Numbered from the stretch's first letter, positions 16,873 through 26,099 are shown. The stretch is 64,000 bases of DNA from an uncultured Acidobacteriia bacterium (GCA_903828455.1 CAIKMJ010000041.1:1-64000), one strand, 5' to 3'. Program-made: numbers and translations. The notes: a model not told the origin generated them from the letters alone.

Positions 16873-18487
16873 CCAGTCCCGTTGCGACGACGACCACGCC
16901 GCCCACCACGTTGTACCAGAGATACGAGACGTTACTGAACAGGGCGACGGAAAAGATGGCCGCCTCGCCCGCGATTACACCCCAGAACGCGCCCCGGGCA
17001 CTTGCGCCGGGACACGTAAAGGCCAGCACGAAGACGCCCAGCATGCTGCCGTAAAACAAAGAGCCGACGATATTGACTGTTTCGATCAGCGCGCCGAAGT
17101 GGCCGCCGAAGCCGGCGAAGGCGATCGCATAGCAGCCCCAGAAGACGGTCGCGAGGCGTGAAGCGAGGACGTAGCGGCGGTCGGGTGCATCGCGCGAAAT
17201 GTGCCGCTTGTAGATATCGATGACGGTGACGGTGGCGAGCGAGTTGATCTCGCCGGAGATGGAAGACATGCCGGCGGAGAAGATCACCGCGACCACCAGT
17301 CCGACAACGCCGACGGGCAGGTAATGGGTGACGAACCAAAGGAAGATGTAGTTGGTGTCGTTGGCGCCGCCGGCCATTCGTGCGGCTTCCGCGCGCGTTT
17401 GTTCAAAGGCAGTCTGCGCGCCGCGGTAGCGCTCGGAGGCGGCGCGGTCTCCGTGGCTCGCGGCGATTAAAGCGGCGGCGGCCGTGCTGCGTTTTTCGAA
17501 GGCGGCGTGATAGCGCTCCATGAGGGCGGGGAACTGCGCTGACTGCCCGGCTCGCTGCAGCGCTGTGGGCTGAAACAGAATCGGCGGCTCGTTGAACGTG
17601 AAAAACGCGAACACCATGGTGCCGATGAAGAGGATGAACAGCTGCATCGGGACCTTGGTGAGGGCGATGAACATCAGGCTGAGGCGGCTTTCGGCAACTG
17701 ACTTGCCGGTGAGGTAGCGCTGGACCTGGCTCTGGTCGGTGCCAAAGTAGGCCAGCGCGAGGAACATGCCGCCGATGAGGCCGCTCCAGATGTTGTAGCG
17801 GTCATGCCAGTCGAAGTGCGTGGTGACGGCATTGAGGCGGCCCGCCGCTCCGGCTACGGTGAGCGCGCCGGAGATGCCCACGCCGGGCGGCAGCAGATAC
17901 AGCGCGATGCCCAGCGCGAGGATGAGGGCGGCGAACAGCACTTTCATCTGCTGCACGTCGGCCCAGGTGACGGCTTTGATGCCGCCGCTGGCTGTGTAGA
18001 GGATCATGAGCGAGCCCATCAGGATGGTGGTGAGCCGCTCCGGCCAGCCGAGTACGGCCGAGAGCACCACGGCAGGAGCGTAGAGCGCCACCCCCGCCGC
18101 GAGGCCGCGCTGCAGCAGGAAGATCACGCTGACCAGCGCGCGCGTGCGGGCATCGAAGCGGCGCTCCAGGTATTCGTAAGCCGTGAAAACACCGGCGCGA
18201 TGGAAGATGGGCGCCGCCGTCACGGCGATGAGGACCATGGCGACGGGCAGGCCGAAGTAGAACTGGGCGAAACGCATGCCGTCCGCGTAGGCCTGGCCGG
18301 TTGTGGAGATGAACGAGATGGCGCCGGCCTGGGTGGCCATGATGGAGAGGCCCATGGCGTACCACGGCATGGTGCGGCCGGCCAGCATGAAACTGGCCGA
18401 GGTGCCGGAGCCGCGTCCGCGCCACATCCCGTAGCTCACGATGAAGACCAGCCACGCGAAGAGGACGATCCAGTCGATCTGTGTCAT
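16829..18487 (-). CDS. Sodium/solute symporter (SSS family)
   Basis: A 552-aa membrane protein with about 13-14 hydrophobic segments. SSS-family landmarks include GRTMPWYAMGLSIMATQAGAIS near residue 37, FTAYEYLERRFD, YTASGGIKAVTWADVQQ and YFGTDQSQVQRYL. The region 335-390 between transmembrane segments is unusually long and Ala/Arg-rich (KRSTAAAALIAASHGDRAASERYRG) and looks like an inserted cytoplasmic loop. Last in a minus-strand run after the deoxyhypusine synthase-like gene (83-base gap). Substrate cannot be deduced; sugars, amino acids or carboxylates are typical for the family. Confidence 0.9.
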   Translation of the reverse strand: MTQIDWIVLFAWLVFIVSYGMWRGRGSGTSASFMLAGRTMPWYAMGLSIMATQAGAISFISTTGQAYADGMRFAQFYFGLPVAMVLIAVTAAPIFHRAGVFTAYEYLERRFDARTRALVSVIFLLQRGLAAGVALYAPAVVLSAVLGWPERLTTILMGSLMILYTASGGIKAVTWADVQQMKVLFAALILALGIALYLLPPGVGISGALTVAGAAGRLNAVTTHFDWHDRYNIWSGLIGGMFLALAYFGTDQSQVQRYLTGKSVAESRLSLMFIALTKVPMQLFILFIGTMVFAFFTFNEPPILFQPTALQRAGQSAQFPALMERYHAAFEKRSTAAAALIAASHGDRAASERYRGAQTAFEQTRAEAARMAGGANDTNYIFLWFVTHYLPVGVVGLVVAVIFSAGMSSISGEINSLATVTVIDIYKRHISRDAPDRRYVLASRLATVFWGCYAIAFAGFGGHFGALIETVNIVGSLFYGSMLGVFVLAFTCPGASARGAFWGVIAGEAAIFSVALFSNVSYLWYNVVGGVVVVATGLAISVLSPPDSSPAA

Positions 18488-18570
18488 GGCGTGCGGCCGG
18501 GCATGGTGGAGCGCAGTGTTCTTATGATTGCACCCGCGGCAGGGGGCCGGGAGCCCGGGTCAGGCCGCGA

Positions 18571-19731
18571 TCAGGCCGCAGTCAGCGGGTAACGCAGCGA
18601 TTCCATGAGCCAGTCGCGATTTTCGCGCACCGCGCCGCGCAGATTTTCCACCAGGCGGTCGCGCTGTTCGTAAAGGCGGAACGGCGCTCGCGGGCCGTGC
18701 TTTTCCAGCAGCGCTTTGACGATGAACGGCATCATCATCGAATAGTCGGCTGGCAGGCTTTCGGTGGACTGCTGGTAGGTGTCTTTATCGACCTTGCCCC
18801 AGGTCACGGCTTCGGCCGGCGGGCAGGAAGAGAGTGAGCCGTCGGTGACCGGCGCCGTAGTGATCTGGACGTCGAATTCGTAGCCGCGCACGTCCGGCAG
18901 GCCGAGTACCTGGCCGAGCGCGGGCTCGGGCTGGAGATTGAAGTTCTTCGGCACGCCGCCGCCCAAAATGAGCGTGGCGATGGCGCGGGCGTCGCTTTCG
19001 AACAGGCCCCAGTAATGGTAAGCGCAGGCTTCGAAGACTTCGGCGTGCAGGTCGAGATCGAACGAATAGTCCGGAATCAGACCGGCCTGCTTCATGGCCC
19101 AGAGCTTCATGGAGTTGAGGAAGACGCTGCCATCCGAAGGGGCGCCGACGAAGACCGGAATACCGAGCCGCTGGCAGGTGGAAAGCAGGCCGGGTTGCAC
19201 GCCAACGGCCTTTTCCTGGGCGGCGTAGTGCGCGCCCAGCTTGTAGCGCAGTTCGGTGCCGGTCATCTTCTTCTGAAATTCGGGGCGCGTCAGCATGGCG
19301 GCCAGGAACTTGTCCTGATCGAGCAGCACGGCTTCGTCGAAGCCCATGTCGGTGACGCGGATGACGCCTTCATCGCGCAACTGGCCGTCGTCGCCGAAGA
19401 TGGGGACTTCGTAAATGGGGTCGACGCTGTGCTCGTTGAGGCTGCGGTGGCCGTCGTGATAGCAGACGGCGTCGGTGGTGCTGATGTAGGCGACGTAGCC
19501 GGTTTCGAGCAGCGGAATCAGCCATGCCTGATGCTGGCCGGAGACCGTGACGGGGCCGGCGATCGACATGGTGATGGGGCAGCCGGCCGACATGGCGCGG
19601 TCGAGAATCGTATAGACGCGGCGCAGGATGGCGCCGCCGAACGCGGGCAGGCAGTGTTCAAAGATTTCGTGGACGGACTGGCATTCATCGATGCGGCGCA
19701 CGCGCACCGGTTTGCGGCGGTCTGAGCTCAT
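18571..19731 (-). CDS. Deoxyhypusine synthase-like enzyme
   Basis: A 386-aa cytoplasmic protein. Diagnostic segments are MSIAGPVTVSGQ (NAD-binding start), TTDAVCYHDGHR, VPIFGDD, DLDLHAEVF, LILGGGVPKNF and EAVTWGKVD, where Lys313 matches the Lys that forms the enzyme-imine intermediate in deoxyhypusine synthase. Bacteria have no eIF5A, and bacterial members of this family are usually assigned to polyamine chemistry (homospermidine-type synthases) or left unassigned. All key motifs are intact, so activity is likely. It sits between a hypothetical protein gene and a symporter gene on the minus strand. Confidence 0.85.
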   Translation of the reverse strand: MSSDRRKPVRVRRIDECQSVHEIFEHCLPAFGGAILRRVYTILDRAMSAGCPITMSIAGPVTVSGQHQAWLIPLLETGYVAYISTTDAVCYHDGHRSLNEHSVDPIYEVPIFGDDGQLRDEGVIRVTDMGFDEAVLLDQDKFLAAMLTRPEFQKKMTGTELRYKLGAHYAAQEKAVGVQPGLLSTCQRLGIPVFVGAPSDGSVFLNSMKLWAMKQAGLIPDYSFDLDLHAEVFEACAYHYWGLFESDARAIATLILGGGVPKNFNLQPEPALGQVLGLPDVRGYEFDVQITTAPVTDGSLSSCPPAEAVTWGKVDKDTYQQSTESLPADYSMMMPFIVKALLEKHGPRAPFRLYEQRDRLVENLRGAVRENRDWLMESLRYPLTAA

Positions 19732-19766
19732 TGATACGAGTTTCGCATCGAACCGTGAATGCCGGG

Positions 19767-20537
19767 TTACTGAATGCGGAAATCCCAGATGCGATGGTTC
19801 AGCTTGCCTTCGATGTATTCGATGACGGCGTAGTCGCCCGGCTTCAGCGGTTCCTGCGGCCAGATCTTGTAGAGGCCGTTCTCCGTCATCTGGCGCGAAA
19901 AGATTTCGACGGCGTCACGTTCTTCTTCGGTCTCGATGTTGCCGGGAAGCGTGGTGAGGCGTTCGACGACGCGCACATCCTTCTGCGGTGTGAGTTTCAC
20001 GATGGCGAAGCTTTCGATCTGCGCCAGTTGCAGGTAGAACTCGGGGCGATCCTCGCGAATGACTTCCGGCGAGTGTTCGCCATCGATTTCGATGGTGCTC
20101 TTGCCGGTCAGGATCGGTCCGACGGGCGTCAGCATCTTGAGCGCCTGACGGCCTTTCGAAGTGTGGACCTTCCAGTCGGCCAGTTTGAAAATGCGCAACT
20201 GGCCGTTTTCGATGCGATAGACGCCGGGATCCACGGGTATTTTGCGGATTTCGGCGCGCTGCTCGCGGGCGGCCTGATCTTCTTCGTCGATGGCGGCGGC
20301 CTGCTTCTGCTGCGCCGCGGCGCGGGCGGCGGCTTCGGCTTCTGTGCGCTTCAGGTCGACGAGTTCGGCGGGGATTTCCTCCCAGTCGCTGCGCTCGATG
20401 CTGTAGTAACGGACGCGGTCGCCCTCGACGGTGTATTCGCGGACGATCTGGAAATCGCCGTCCTTCATATACAGCTTTGAGTTCGCCGCCAGAAGCGACA
20501 TAGCGAAGAGCGGCAGAAGAATAAGCAGCCGGCGCAT
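19767..20537 (-). CDS. Hypothetical exported protein with central coiled coil
   Basis: A 256-aa protein with signal peptide 1-18 (MRRLLILLPLFAMSLLAA). Residues 20-60 read KLYMKDGDFQIVREY and VRYYSIERSDWEEIP, a pattern of short strands often seen in secreted proteins of this group. Residues 62-100 form an Ala/Glu/Gln-rich helix or coiled coil. The C-terminal part is beta-rich. No enzymatic motif is visible. It lies 24 bases after mutM and 35 bases before the deoxyhypusine synthase-like gene, so it is probably in the same operon. Function unknown. Confidence 0.7.
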   Translation of the reverse strand: MRRLLILLPLFAMSLLAANSKLYMKDGDFQIVREYTVEGDRVRYYSIERSDWEEIPAELVDLKRTEAEAAARAAAQQKQAAAIDEEDQAAREQRAEIRKIPVDPGVYRIENGQLRIFKLADWKVHTSKGRQALKMLTPVGPILTGKSTIEIDGEHSPEVIREDRPEFYLQLAQIESFAIVKLTPQKDVRVVERLTTLPGNIETEEERDAVEIFSRQMTENGLYKIWPQEPLKPGDYAVIEYIEGKLNHRIWDFRIQ

Positions 20538-20561
20538 GGCGATGCTTTCAGTTTAGAGCGT

Positions 20562-21350
20562 TCAGCGCTGGCAGGTCGGGCAATAATGGGTGCCGCGCTG
20601 GGCCACGAGGATCCGTTTGATGGGCGTACCGCACCGGATGCACGGCTCGGCGGTGCGGCGGTAGACGCGATGCGCGTTCTGGAAACTGCCGCGATTGCCT
20701 TCGGCATCCACGTAGTCGGAAACGGAGGAACCTTTGGCCGCGATGGCTTCGGCGAGGACTTCCTGCATGGCCGCATGAACGCGCGCGATGCGGTCATTGG
20801 TCAGCGATGCGGCGAGGCTTCTCGGGCGCACACCGGCGCGGAACAGCGCTTCATCGGCATAGATGTTGCCGACGCCGCGCACGACGGCCTGGTTGAGCAG
20901 GACGGCCTTGATGGGCGAGCGGCGCTCTTTGAGGCGGCGGGCGAATTCCCCGAGCGTGACTTCGAGCGGTTCCGGGCCGAGCGCCGCGACGCGGGCGGGC
21001 AGTTCGGCGCCGTACTCGATGCGGCCGAACTGGCGCGGGTCGGTGTAGAGCAGCGTGCCGCGGTCCAGCGTGAAGATGGCGTGCGTGTGTTTGGTGATTT
21101 CGCCCGAGACCAGCAGTTTGCCCGTCATGCCGAGGTGGACGACCAGATAGCCGGCGTCGAGCCTGATCGCGATGAACTTGCCGCGGCGTTCGATAGATAC
21201 AACGCGCCGGCCAGCCAGCGCGCCGGCTGTCATTGCCGCCGAGCCGATCAGGACGCGCGACTGGCTGAACTCGGCATTCAGGATGCGCCGGCCAACGAGG
21301 GCGGGGCGCAGCGTGCGGACGACGGTTTCGACTTCGGGCAATTCAGGCAT
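20562..21350 (-). CDS. mutM: Formamidopyrimidine-DNA glycosylase
   Basis: A complete 262-aa Fpg/MutM. The N-terminus MPELPEVETVVRTLRP gives the catalytic Pro (after Met removal) and Glu. Lys in RGKFIAIRL is the conserved beta-elimination Lys. ERRSPIKAVLLNQAVVRGVGNIYADEALF is the helix-two-turn-helix region. The C-terminal zinc finger C-I-R-C ... C-P-T-C (residues about 241-261) is intact. It removes 8-oxoguanine and formamidopyrimidines. Together with mutY at 39.6 kb the window carries two of the three GO-system enzymes, though they are not adjacent. It starts 8 bases after the Rieske gene. Confidence 0.97.
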   Translation of the reverse strand: MPELPEVETVVRTLRPALVGRRILNAEFSQSRVLIGSAAMTAGALAGRRVVSIERRGKFIAIRLDAGYLVVHLGMTGKLLVSGEITKHTHAIFTLDRGTLLYTDPRQFGRIEYGAELPARVAALGPEPLEVTLGEFARRLKERRSPIKAVLLNQAVVRGVGNIYADEALFRAGVRPRSLAASLTNDRIARVHAAMQEVLAEAIAAKGSSVSDYVDAEGNRGSFQNAHRVYRRTAEPCIRCGTPIKRILVAQRGTHYCPTCQR

Positions 21351-21358
21351 AAATCAGC

Positions 21359-21670
21359 TCAGGCATGTGGCAGGTCCACCAGGATTTCGCCGGATTCGAC
21401 TCGGACTGAGTACACGGGAATCCGCAGATCCGGATTGAACGCGCAGGCGCCGGTGGCGGAATCGAATTGCCACATGTGCCACGGGCAGGTGATCAGCGCG
21501 CCGTCGAGTGCGCCCTGGCCGAGCGGTCCGCCGTGGTGCGGGCAGCGGCCGGAGGTTGCGCGAATCTCGCCATCGAAATTGCAAACGGCGTAAAGCTCGC
21601 CGCGGTGTTCCACTTCGAGGAGGCGTCCCGCGGGCAGTTCGTCGAGCGTGGCGACGGAAGTCCAGGCCAT
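21359..21670 (-). CDS. Rieske-type [2Fe-2S] ferredoxin
   Basis: A 103-aa protein. The frame is open far upstream into pcrA, but ATG 21670 gives a normal ferredoxin length. Cluster ligands are the pair in C43-P-H-H and the pair in C62-P-W-H (CPHHGGPLG and CPWHMWQF), 15-18 residues apart, as in NirD-like and dioxygenase ferredoxins. It has no signal peptide, so it works in the cytoplasm as a soluble electron carrier. First gene of the minus-strand run Rieske-mutM-hypothetical-DHS-like-symporter and divergent from pcrA with 79 bases between starts. Partner oxygenase not seen in the window. Confidence 0.9.
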   Translation of the reverse strand: MAWTSVATLDELPAGRLLEVEHRGELYAVCNFDGEIRATSGRCPHHGGPLGQGALDGALITCPWHMWQFDSATGACAFNPDLRIPVYSVRVESGEILVDLPHA

Positions 21671-21749
21671 TTCTTCAGTATGTTCCTTCGGTGCGTGCGT
21701 TTGGTATGTGATGCCGCGTGAGGCGGCGCGGGTGCGAAAATAGCGGGTA

Positions 21750-24401
21750 GTGGATTTTCTCGCGGGTCTGAATCCCCAACAACGTGAAGCAGTCGAAACC
21801 ACCGAAGGCCCGGTGCTCATTCTGGCCGGCGCGGGTTCGGGAAAGACGCGCGTCATCACGCAGCGTATTGCGCATCTGATTGCGACGAAGCACGTGCCGC
21901 CCTCCGCCGTGCTGGCGGTGACGTTTACGAACAAGGCGGCGGAAGAGATGCGCGCCCGCGTGGCGAGCCTGTTGCAGGACTTTCCGATGTCGAGCCCGCC
22001 GCTGGTTTCGACCTTCCATTCGTTTTGCGTGCGGCTGCTGCGGCGCGACGGCGACGGGCTGGCGGCGATCCGGCCCGGCTTCACGCGGCAGTTTTCGATC
22101 TACGACGCGGACGATCAGCTCGCTATTGTGAAGGCTGCGTACAAGCATCTGGGGCTGGACGAGAAGACGATGCCGTACCGGGCGACGCTCTCGCAGATCA
22201 GTAACGCGAAGAGCCAGAAGAAGTCGCCGCAGGAGCTGCAGAACGAATCGACCGATCCGAAGATGACGAAGATTGCCGTCATCTACAGCGAGTACGAGAA
22301 GGCGCTGCGTCAGGCCAACGCGCTGGATTTCGACGATCTGCTGCTCGAAAGCGTGCGGCTGCTGTATCACGACCAGTCGACGCGCGACATGTGGAACCGG
22401 CGGCTCGGCTACATCATGATCGACGAGTATCAGGACACCAACCACAGCCAGTATGAACTGATGCGGCTGCTTTCGCAGCATCACGATAACGTCTGCGTGG
22501 TGGGCGATGAGGATCAGTCGATCTACAGCTGGCGCGGCGCCGATATTCGCAATATTCTCGATTTCGAGAAAGACTTTCCGAAGGCTAAAACGATTCGCCT
22601 GGAGCAGAATTACCGCTCGACGAAGAACATTCTGGAAGGCGCCAGCGCGGTGGTGGCGAACAACCTGGAGCGCAAGGGCAAGTGGCTCTGGACGGAAGCC
22701 GACGAAGGCGACATGCTGACGGTCTACGCGGCGCACGATGCGGAGAACGAGGCGCTGTTCATCGCCGATACGACGGAGAAGATTCTGCGCCAGTATCCGG
22801 AGCGCAAGGTCGCGGTGCTGTACCGGACCAATTCGCAGTCGCGGCAGATGGAAGAGGCGTTCCGGCGCTACAACCGGGCGTACAACGTGGTCGGGGGCTT
22901 CAGCTACTATCAGCGCGCCGAAGTGAAGGACATTGTGGCGTATCTGAAGCTGGCGCAGTCGCAGACCGATTCCATCAGCCTGAACCGCATCATCAACGTG
23001 CCGGCGCGCGGGATCGGCAAGACGACGGTGGAGCAGGCGGAAAAGTTCGCGGTGGAAAACGGCATGGGCCTGTGGGAAGCCATCGGGCGCATGCTGGAGA
23101 CCAACGAATTCGGCACGCGCGCGCATGCCGCCATGTCAGCATTTCGCAACATGATCGAAGAGCTGGCCGAGGCTGTGAAGACGAAGCCGCTGAACGAGGC
23201 GCTGGCGTTCATCGAAGAACGGACCGGTTATCGCCGGATGCTGGAGCAGGAGAATACTCCCGAGGCGGAAGCGCGCGTGGAGAATCTGAACGAACTCATG
23301 AACGCCGCGGCCGAAGCGGTGGAGCGCGGCGAGACGGTGACTGACTTTCTGGATCACGCGGCGCTGGTGGCGGATTCCGATGCGCTCGATCAGACGGCGC
23401 AGGTCACGCTGATGACGATCCACAACGCCAAGGGACTGGAATTCCCCGTGGTGTTTTTGGCCGGGCTTGAGGAAGGGCTTTTCCCGCACAGCCGGTCGCT
23501 GCTGAATGAAGCGGCGATGGAAGAAGAGCGGCGCCTGTGCTACGTGGGGATGACGCGCGCCGAGAAGCGTCTGGTGATCAGCTGGGCGAAATACCGGAGG
23601 CGCTTTGGCGGCGGCGAACAGGAGCGGACGATCCAGTCGCGGTTTCTGAAGGAGATTCCATCGAACCTGGTGCTCACCATGGGAGTGCAGGATGACGACG
23701 ACACGCCGCAGGTGGATCTGACCGCCGAGCGCTGGCAGGTTCGTCAGGACTCCCGGAAGAATCTCTACACGGGCAAAACGTACAATTCGGTGGAGAACGT
23801 GCAACAGTACTTCCGGGACCGCGGCATTTCAACAGGGCAGCGGACACCGGTGAGTTTTCCGTCGCAATCGAGGCCGGCGCAATTGAGACCCGCGCCGACG
23901 CCGATCCGCCCGGCGCAGTCGCCGGCGCAGTCACCGCTGCAGTCACCGCTGCAACAGCGGCCGGCAGCGATTTCGCGTACGCCGGCGGACGATACTCCGC
24001 CGTGGGAGACGCCGGCTGTTGCAAAGCCGGCCGGCGGAATTGCCCCGGGTGGTTTGCGGCAGGGTGGTTTGCGGCAGGGTGGTTTGTTTGGCGATGCGCC
24101 GGCAAATCCTGCGCCGATCCGGCCCGCTGCGACAGCGGCTCCGGTGCGTCCCGCGGCGGTTCCGACGGCACGTCCGCAGTCGATGATTCCGCCTGCCGCG
24201 CCACGTACGGTACTGCCCAAAGCACCCCCTCCGGCGAGGCAAGCATCCCGAACAGGTACAGTAGTAGAGCATCCCAAATACGGCACCGGAACAATTGTCC
24301 GGCGTGAGGGTGAGGGTGATGACGCGAAGGTTGTCGTCGTTTTCCAGCGCCACGGGATGAAAAAATTAGTGGAGAAATACGCAGGGCTCAAAAAGGCCTG
24401 A
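21750..24401 (+). CDS. pcrA: UvrD/PcrA superfamily 1 DNA helicase with long Pro-rich linker
   Basis: An 883-aa protein starting at GTG 21750. Helicase motifs are clear: Q-motif LNPQQREAV, Walker A ILAGAGSGKT, motif Ia FTNKAAEEM, motif II IDEYQDTNHSQ, motif III GDEDQSIYSWRGAD, motif IV RLEQNYRS, motif V TIHNAKGLEFP, motif VI RRLCYVGMTRAEKRL. The C-terminal Tudor-like piece (VEHPKYGTGTIVRREG) that contacts RNA polymerase in PcrA/UvrD is present. Between the motor and this domain lies about 145 residues of Pro/Gln/Gly-rich low-complexity sequence with short repeats. Most PcrA proteins are about 720-750 aa, so the linker accounts for the excess. Role: replication, repair and transcription-conflict helicase. 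Confidence 0.95.
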   Translation: MDFLAGLNPQQREAVETTEGPVLILAGAGSGKTRVITQRIAHLIATKHVPPSAVLAVTFTNKAAEEMRARVASLLQDFPMSSPPLVSTFHSFCVRLLRRDGDGLAAIRPGFTRQFSIYDADDQLAIVKAAYKHLGLDEKTMPYRATLSQISNAKSQKKSPQELQNESTDPKMTKIAVIYSEYEKALRQANALDFDDLLLESVRLLYHDQSTRDMWNRRLGYIMIDEYQDTNHSQYELMRLLSQHHDNVCVVGDEDQSIYSWRGADIRNILDFEKDFPKAKTIRLEQNYRSTKNILEGASAVVANNLERKGKWLWTEADEGDMLTVYAAHDAENEALFIADTTEKILRQYPERKVAVLYRTNSQSRQMEEAFRRYNRAYNVVGGFSYYQRAEVKDIVAYLKLAQSQTDSISLNRIINVPARGIGKTTVEQAEKFAVENGMGLWEAIGRMLETNEFGTRAHAAMSAFRNMIEELAEAVKTKPLNEALAFIEERTGYRRMLEQENTPEAEARVENLNELMNAAAEAVERGETVTDFLDHAALVADSDALDQTAQVTLMTIHNAKGLEFPVVFLAGLEEGLFPHSRSLLNEAAMEEERRLCYVGMTRAEKRLVISWAKYRRRFGGGEQERTIQSRFLKEIPSNLVLTMGVQDDDDTPQVDLTAERWQVRQDSRKNLYTGKTYNSVENVQQYFRDRGISTGQRTPVSFPSQSRPAQLRPAPTPIRPAQSPAQSPLQSPLQQRPAAISRTPADDTPPWETPAVAKPAGGIAPGGLRQGGLRQGGLFGDAPANPAPIRPAATAAPVRPAAVPTARPQSMIPPAAPRTVLPKAPPPARQASRTGTVVEHPKYGTGTIVRREGEGDDAKVVVVFQRHGMKKLVEKYAGLKKA
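24048..24087 (+). repeat. 15-bp tandem repeat inside the PcrA linker
   Basis: Two full copies of GGTGGTTTGCGGCAG (24048-24062 and 24063-24077) and a partial third (24078-24087). It is in frame and encodes the repeated peptide GGLRQ. Related short repeats encoding QSP(A/L) lie just upstream at about 23918-23950. Likely slippage-driven expansion in a disordered linker. Confidence 0.85.
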
Positions 24402-24410
24402 CTTTACAAG

Positions 24411-24575
24411 ATGAATACCAAGAACGTTGAAAGCACAGAAGAGCGCAAGCAACTGAAGCGGGCGGCGCGCAAGAAGGCGGCCCCGGCGGCCAAGCGCGCG
24501 GCGGGCGTGGCTCGCGGCTCCATGAAAAAGAAAGTCAAGCGCGCGGCGCGCGGCCAGAGCACGCGTAAGCGTTAA
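24411..24575 (+). CDS. 54-aa Lys/Arg/Ala-rich basic protein
   Basis: ATG 24411 to TAA 24573-24575 gives a 54-residue protein with a short acidic head (NVESTEE) followed by Lys/Arg/Ala runs (LKRAARKKAAPAAKRAA, SMKKKVKRAARG, STRKR). It starts 9 bases after the pcrA stop and ends 15 bases before the permease start, on the same strand, and fills the gap exactly. The composition suggests nucleic-acid binding, as in histone H1-like or ribosome-associated small basic proteins. It is easily missed because of its length. Function not known. Confidence 0.65.
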   Translation: MNTKNVESTEERKQLKRAARKKAAPAAKRAAGVARGSMKKKVKRAARGQSTRKR

Positions 24576-24590
24576 TCCGCCGAGAGGCTG

Positions 24591-26099
24591 ATGCGGGGGC
24601 TCTTTCGAACCCACAGTATCGATGCGCTCATCGCCGCGTCCGATCATCCGGACCGGCGGTTGCACAAGACGCTGGGTCCGTGGAGCCTTACCGCTTTAGG
24701 TATCGGAGCCGTCATCGGCTCCGGTATCTTCATCCTGACCGGCACGGCGGCGGCCGGGCAAAATTTACAGTTCCATTCGGTCCTCAACGCGCCGATCCTC
24801 GATCTGCTGCTGAACGGCGGCAATGCCGTATCCACCATTGGGCGGCAGGGCGCGGGGCCGGGTATTTCGCTGTCGTTTCTGGTAACGGCGTTCGTGTGCA
24901 GTTTCGCGGCGCTCTGTTATGCGGAACTGGCGGCGATGATCCCCATTGCGGGCAGCGCCTACACGTACGCTTACGCGACGCTGGGCGAAATCATTGCGTG
25001 GATCATCGGCTGGGACCTCATCCTCGAATATGCCGTTTCCAACATGGCCGTGGCGGTGGGCTTTTCGGCCTATTTCAACGACCTGCTGGACGGCGTGTTC
25101 CACATCCATCTGCCGAAGGCGATTGCCAATCCGGCGGTCGTGGACGGCGTGGCGACCGGCAGCGTGTTTAATCTGTCGGCGCTCGTGATTCTGCTGCTGC
25201 TCACGTGGGTGCTGGCGCGCGGCATCCGGGAAAGCGCCGCGGCGAACAATACGATGGTGCTGATCAAGATCGCGGCGATCCTGATCTTCGTCATCGGCGC
25301 CGGGCATGCGGTCAACACGGCGAACTGGCATCCGTTCCTGCCACACGGTTTCTCAGGGATGCTGACGGGAGCCGCCATCGTCTTCTTCACCTATATTGGC
25401 TTCGATTCCGTGTCGACGGCTGCCGAGGAGTGCCGTAACCCGCAGCGCGATATGCCGGTGGGGATCATCGCGACGCTGCTGGTCTGCGCGGCGCTTTATA
25501 TCGCGGTGGCGCTGGTGCTGACCGGCATTGCCAACTGGAAGACGCTCGGCTCGGCGGCGCCCGTTGCCGATGCGCTGAAGGCGCTGGGGATGAACCGGAT
25601 CCGCGGCTGGGTGAACGTGGGCGCCCTGGTGGGGATGATTTCGTCGCTGATGGTGTTTCAGTACGGACAGGCGCGCATCTGGTTTGCGATGTCGCGCGAC
25701 GGGCTGCTGCCGAAGGTCTTTTCGAAAGTGCATAAGCGCTTCCGGACGCCGCACGTGAGCACGTGGATCGCGGGGCTGTTTGTCGGCATCCCGGCGGGCA
25801 TCTGGGACATTGGAACGTTCGCCGATCTTTCCAATATCGGGACGCTGTTCGCGTTCATTGTGGTTTCCGCGGGTGTGCTGGTGCTGCGGAAGACGCAACC
25901 GGACCGCCCGCGCGGCTTCCGCGTGCCGTGGTGTCCGCTGCTGCCGATTCTCTCGATCGTGATGTGTCTGGTGCTGATGCTGGCACTGCCGCTGGAAACG
26001 TGGATACGGTTCTTCGTGTGGCTGGCGATCGGGCTGGCAATCTACTTCTTCTTCGGGCGCAATAACAGTGTGCTGGCGCGGGAAGAACGCGCGGCGTAG
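24591..26099 (+). CDS. APC-family amino acid permease (cationic amino acid transporter-like)
   Basis: A 502-aa inner-membrane protein with about 12 hydrophobic segments. APC landmarks: HKTLGPWSLTALGIGAVIGSGIFILTG at residues 22-48 with the GSGIF substrate-contact loop, FAALCYAELAAMIPIAGSAYTYAY, GWDLILEYAVSNMAVAVG and FFTYIGFDSVSTAAEE. This fits the CAT/YfnA-like group of cationic amino acid or polyamine permeases. GAGAGG at 24581-24586 is the RBS. It could be part of a pcrA-basic protein-permease transcript. Substrate specificity is not certain. Confidence 0.93.
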   Translation: MRGLFRTHSIDALIAASDHPDRRLHKTLGPWSLTALGIGAVIGSGIFILTGTAAAGQNLQFHSVLNAPILDLLLNGGNAVSTIGRQGAGPGISLSFLVTAFVCSFAALCYAELAAMIPIAGSAYTYAYATLGEIIAWIIGWDLILEYAVSNMAVAVGFSAYFNDLLDGVFHIHLPKAIANPAVVDGVATGSVFNLSALVILLLLTWVLARGIRESAAANNTMVLIKIAAILIFVIGAGHAVNTANWHPFLPHGFSGMLTGAAIVFFTYIGFDSVSTAAEECRNPQRDMPVGIIATLLVCAALYIAVALVLTGIANWKTLGSAAPVADALKALGMNRIRGWVNVGALVGMISSLMVFQYGQARIWFAMSRDGLLPKVFSKVHKRFRTPHVSTWIAGLFVGIPAGIWDIGTFADLSNIGTLFAFIVVSAGVLVLRKTQPDRPRGFRVPWCPLLPILSIVMCLVLMLALPLETWIRFFVWLAIGLAIYFFFGRNNSVLAREERAA

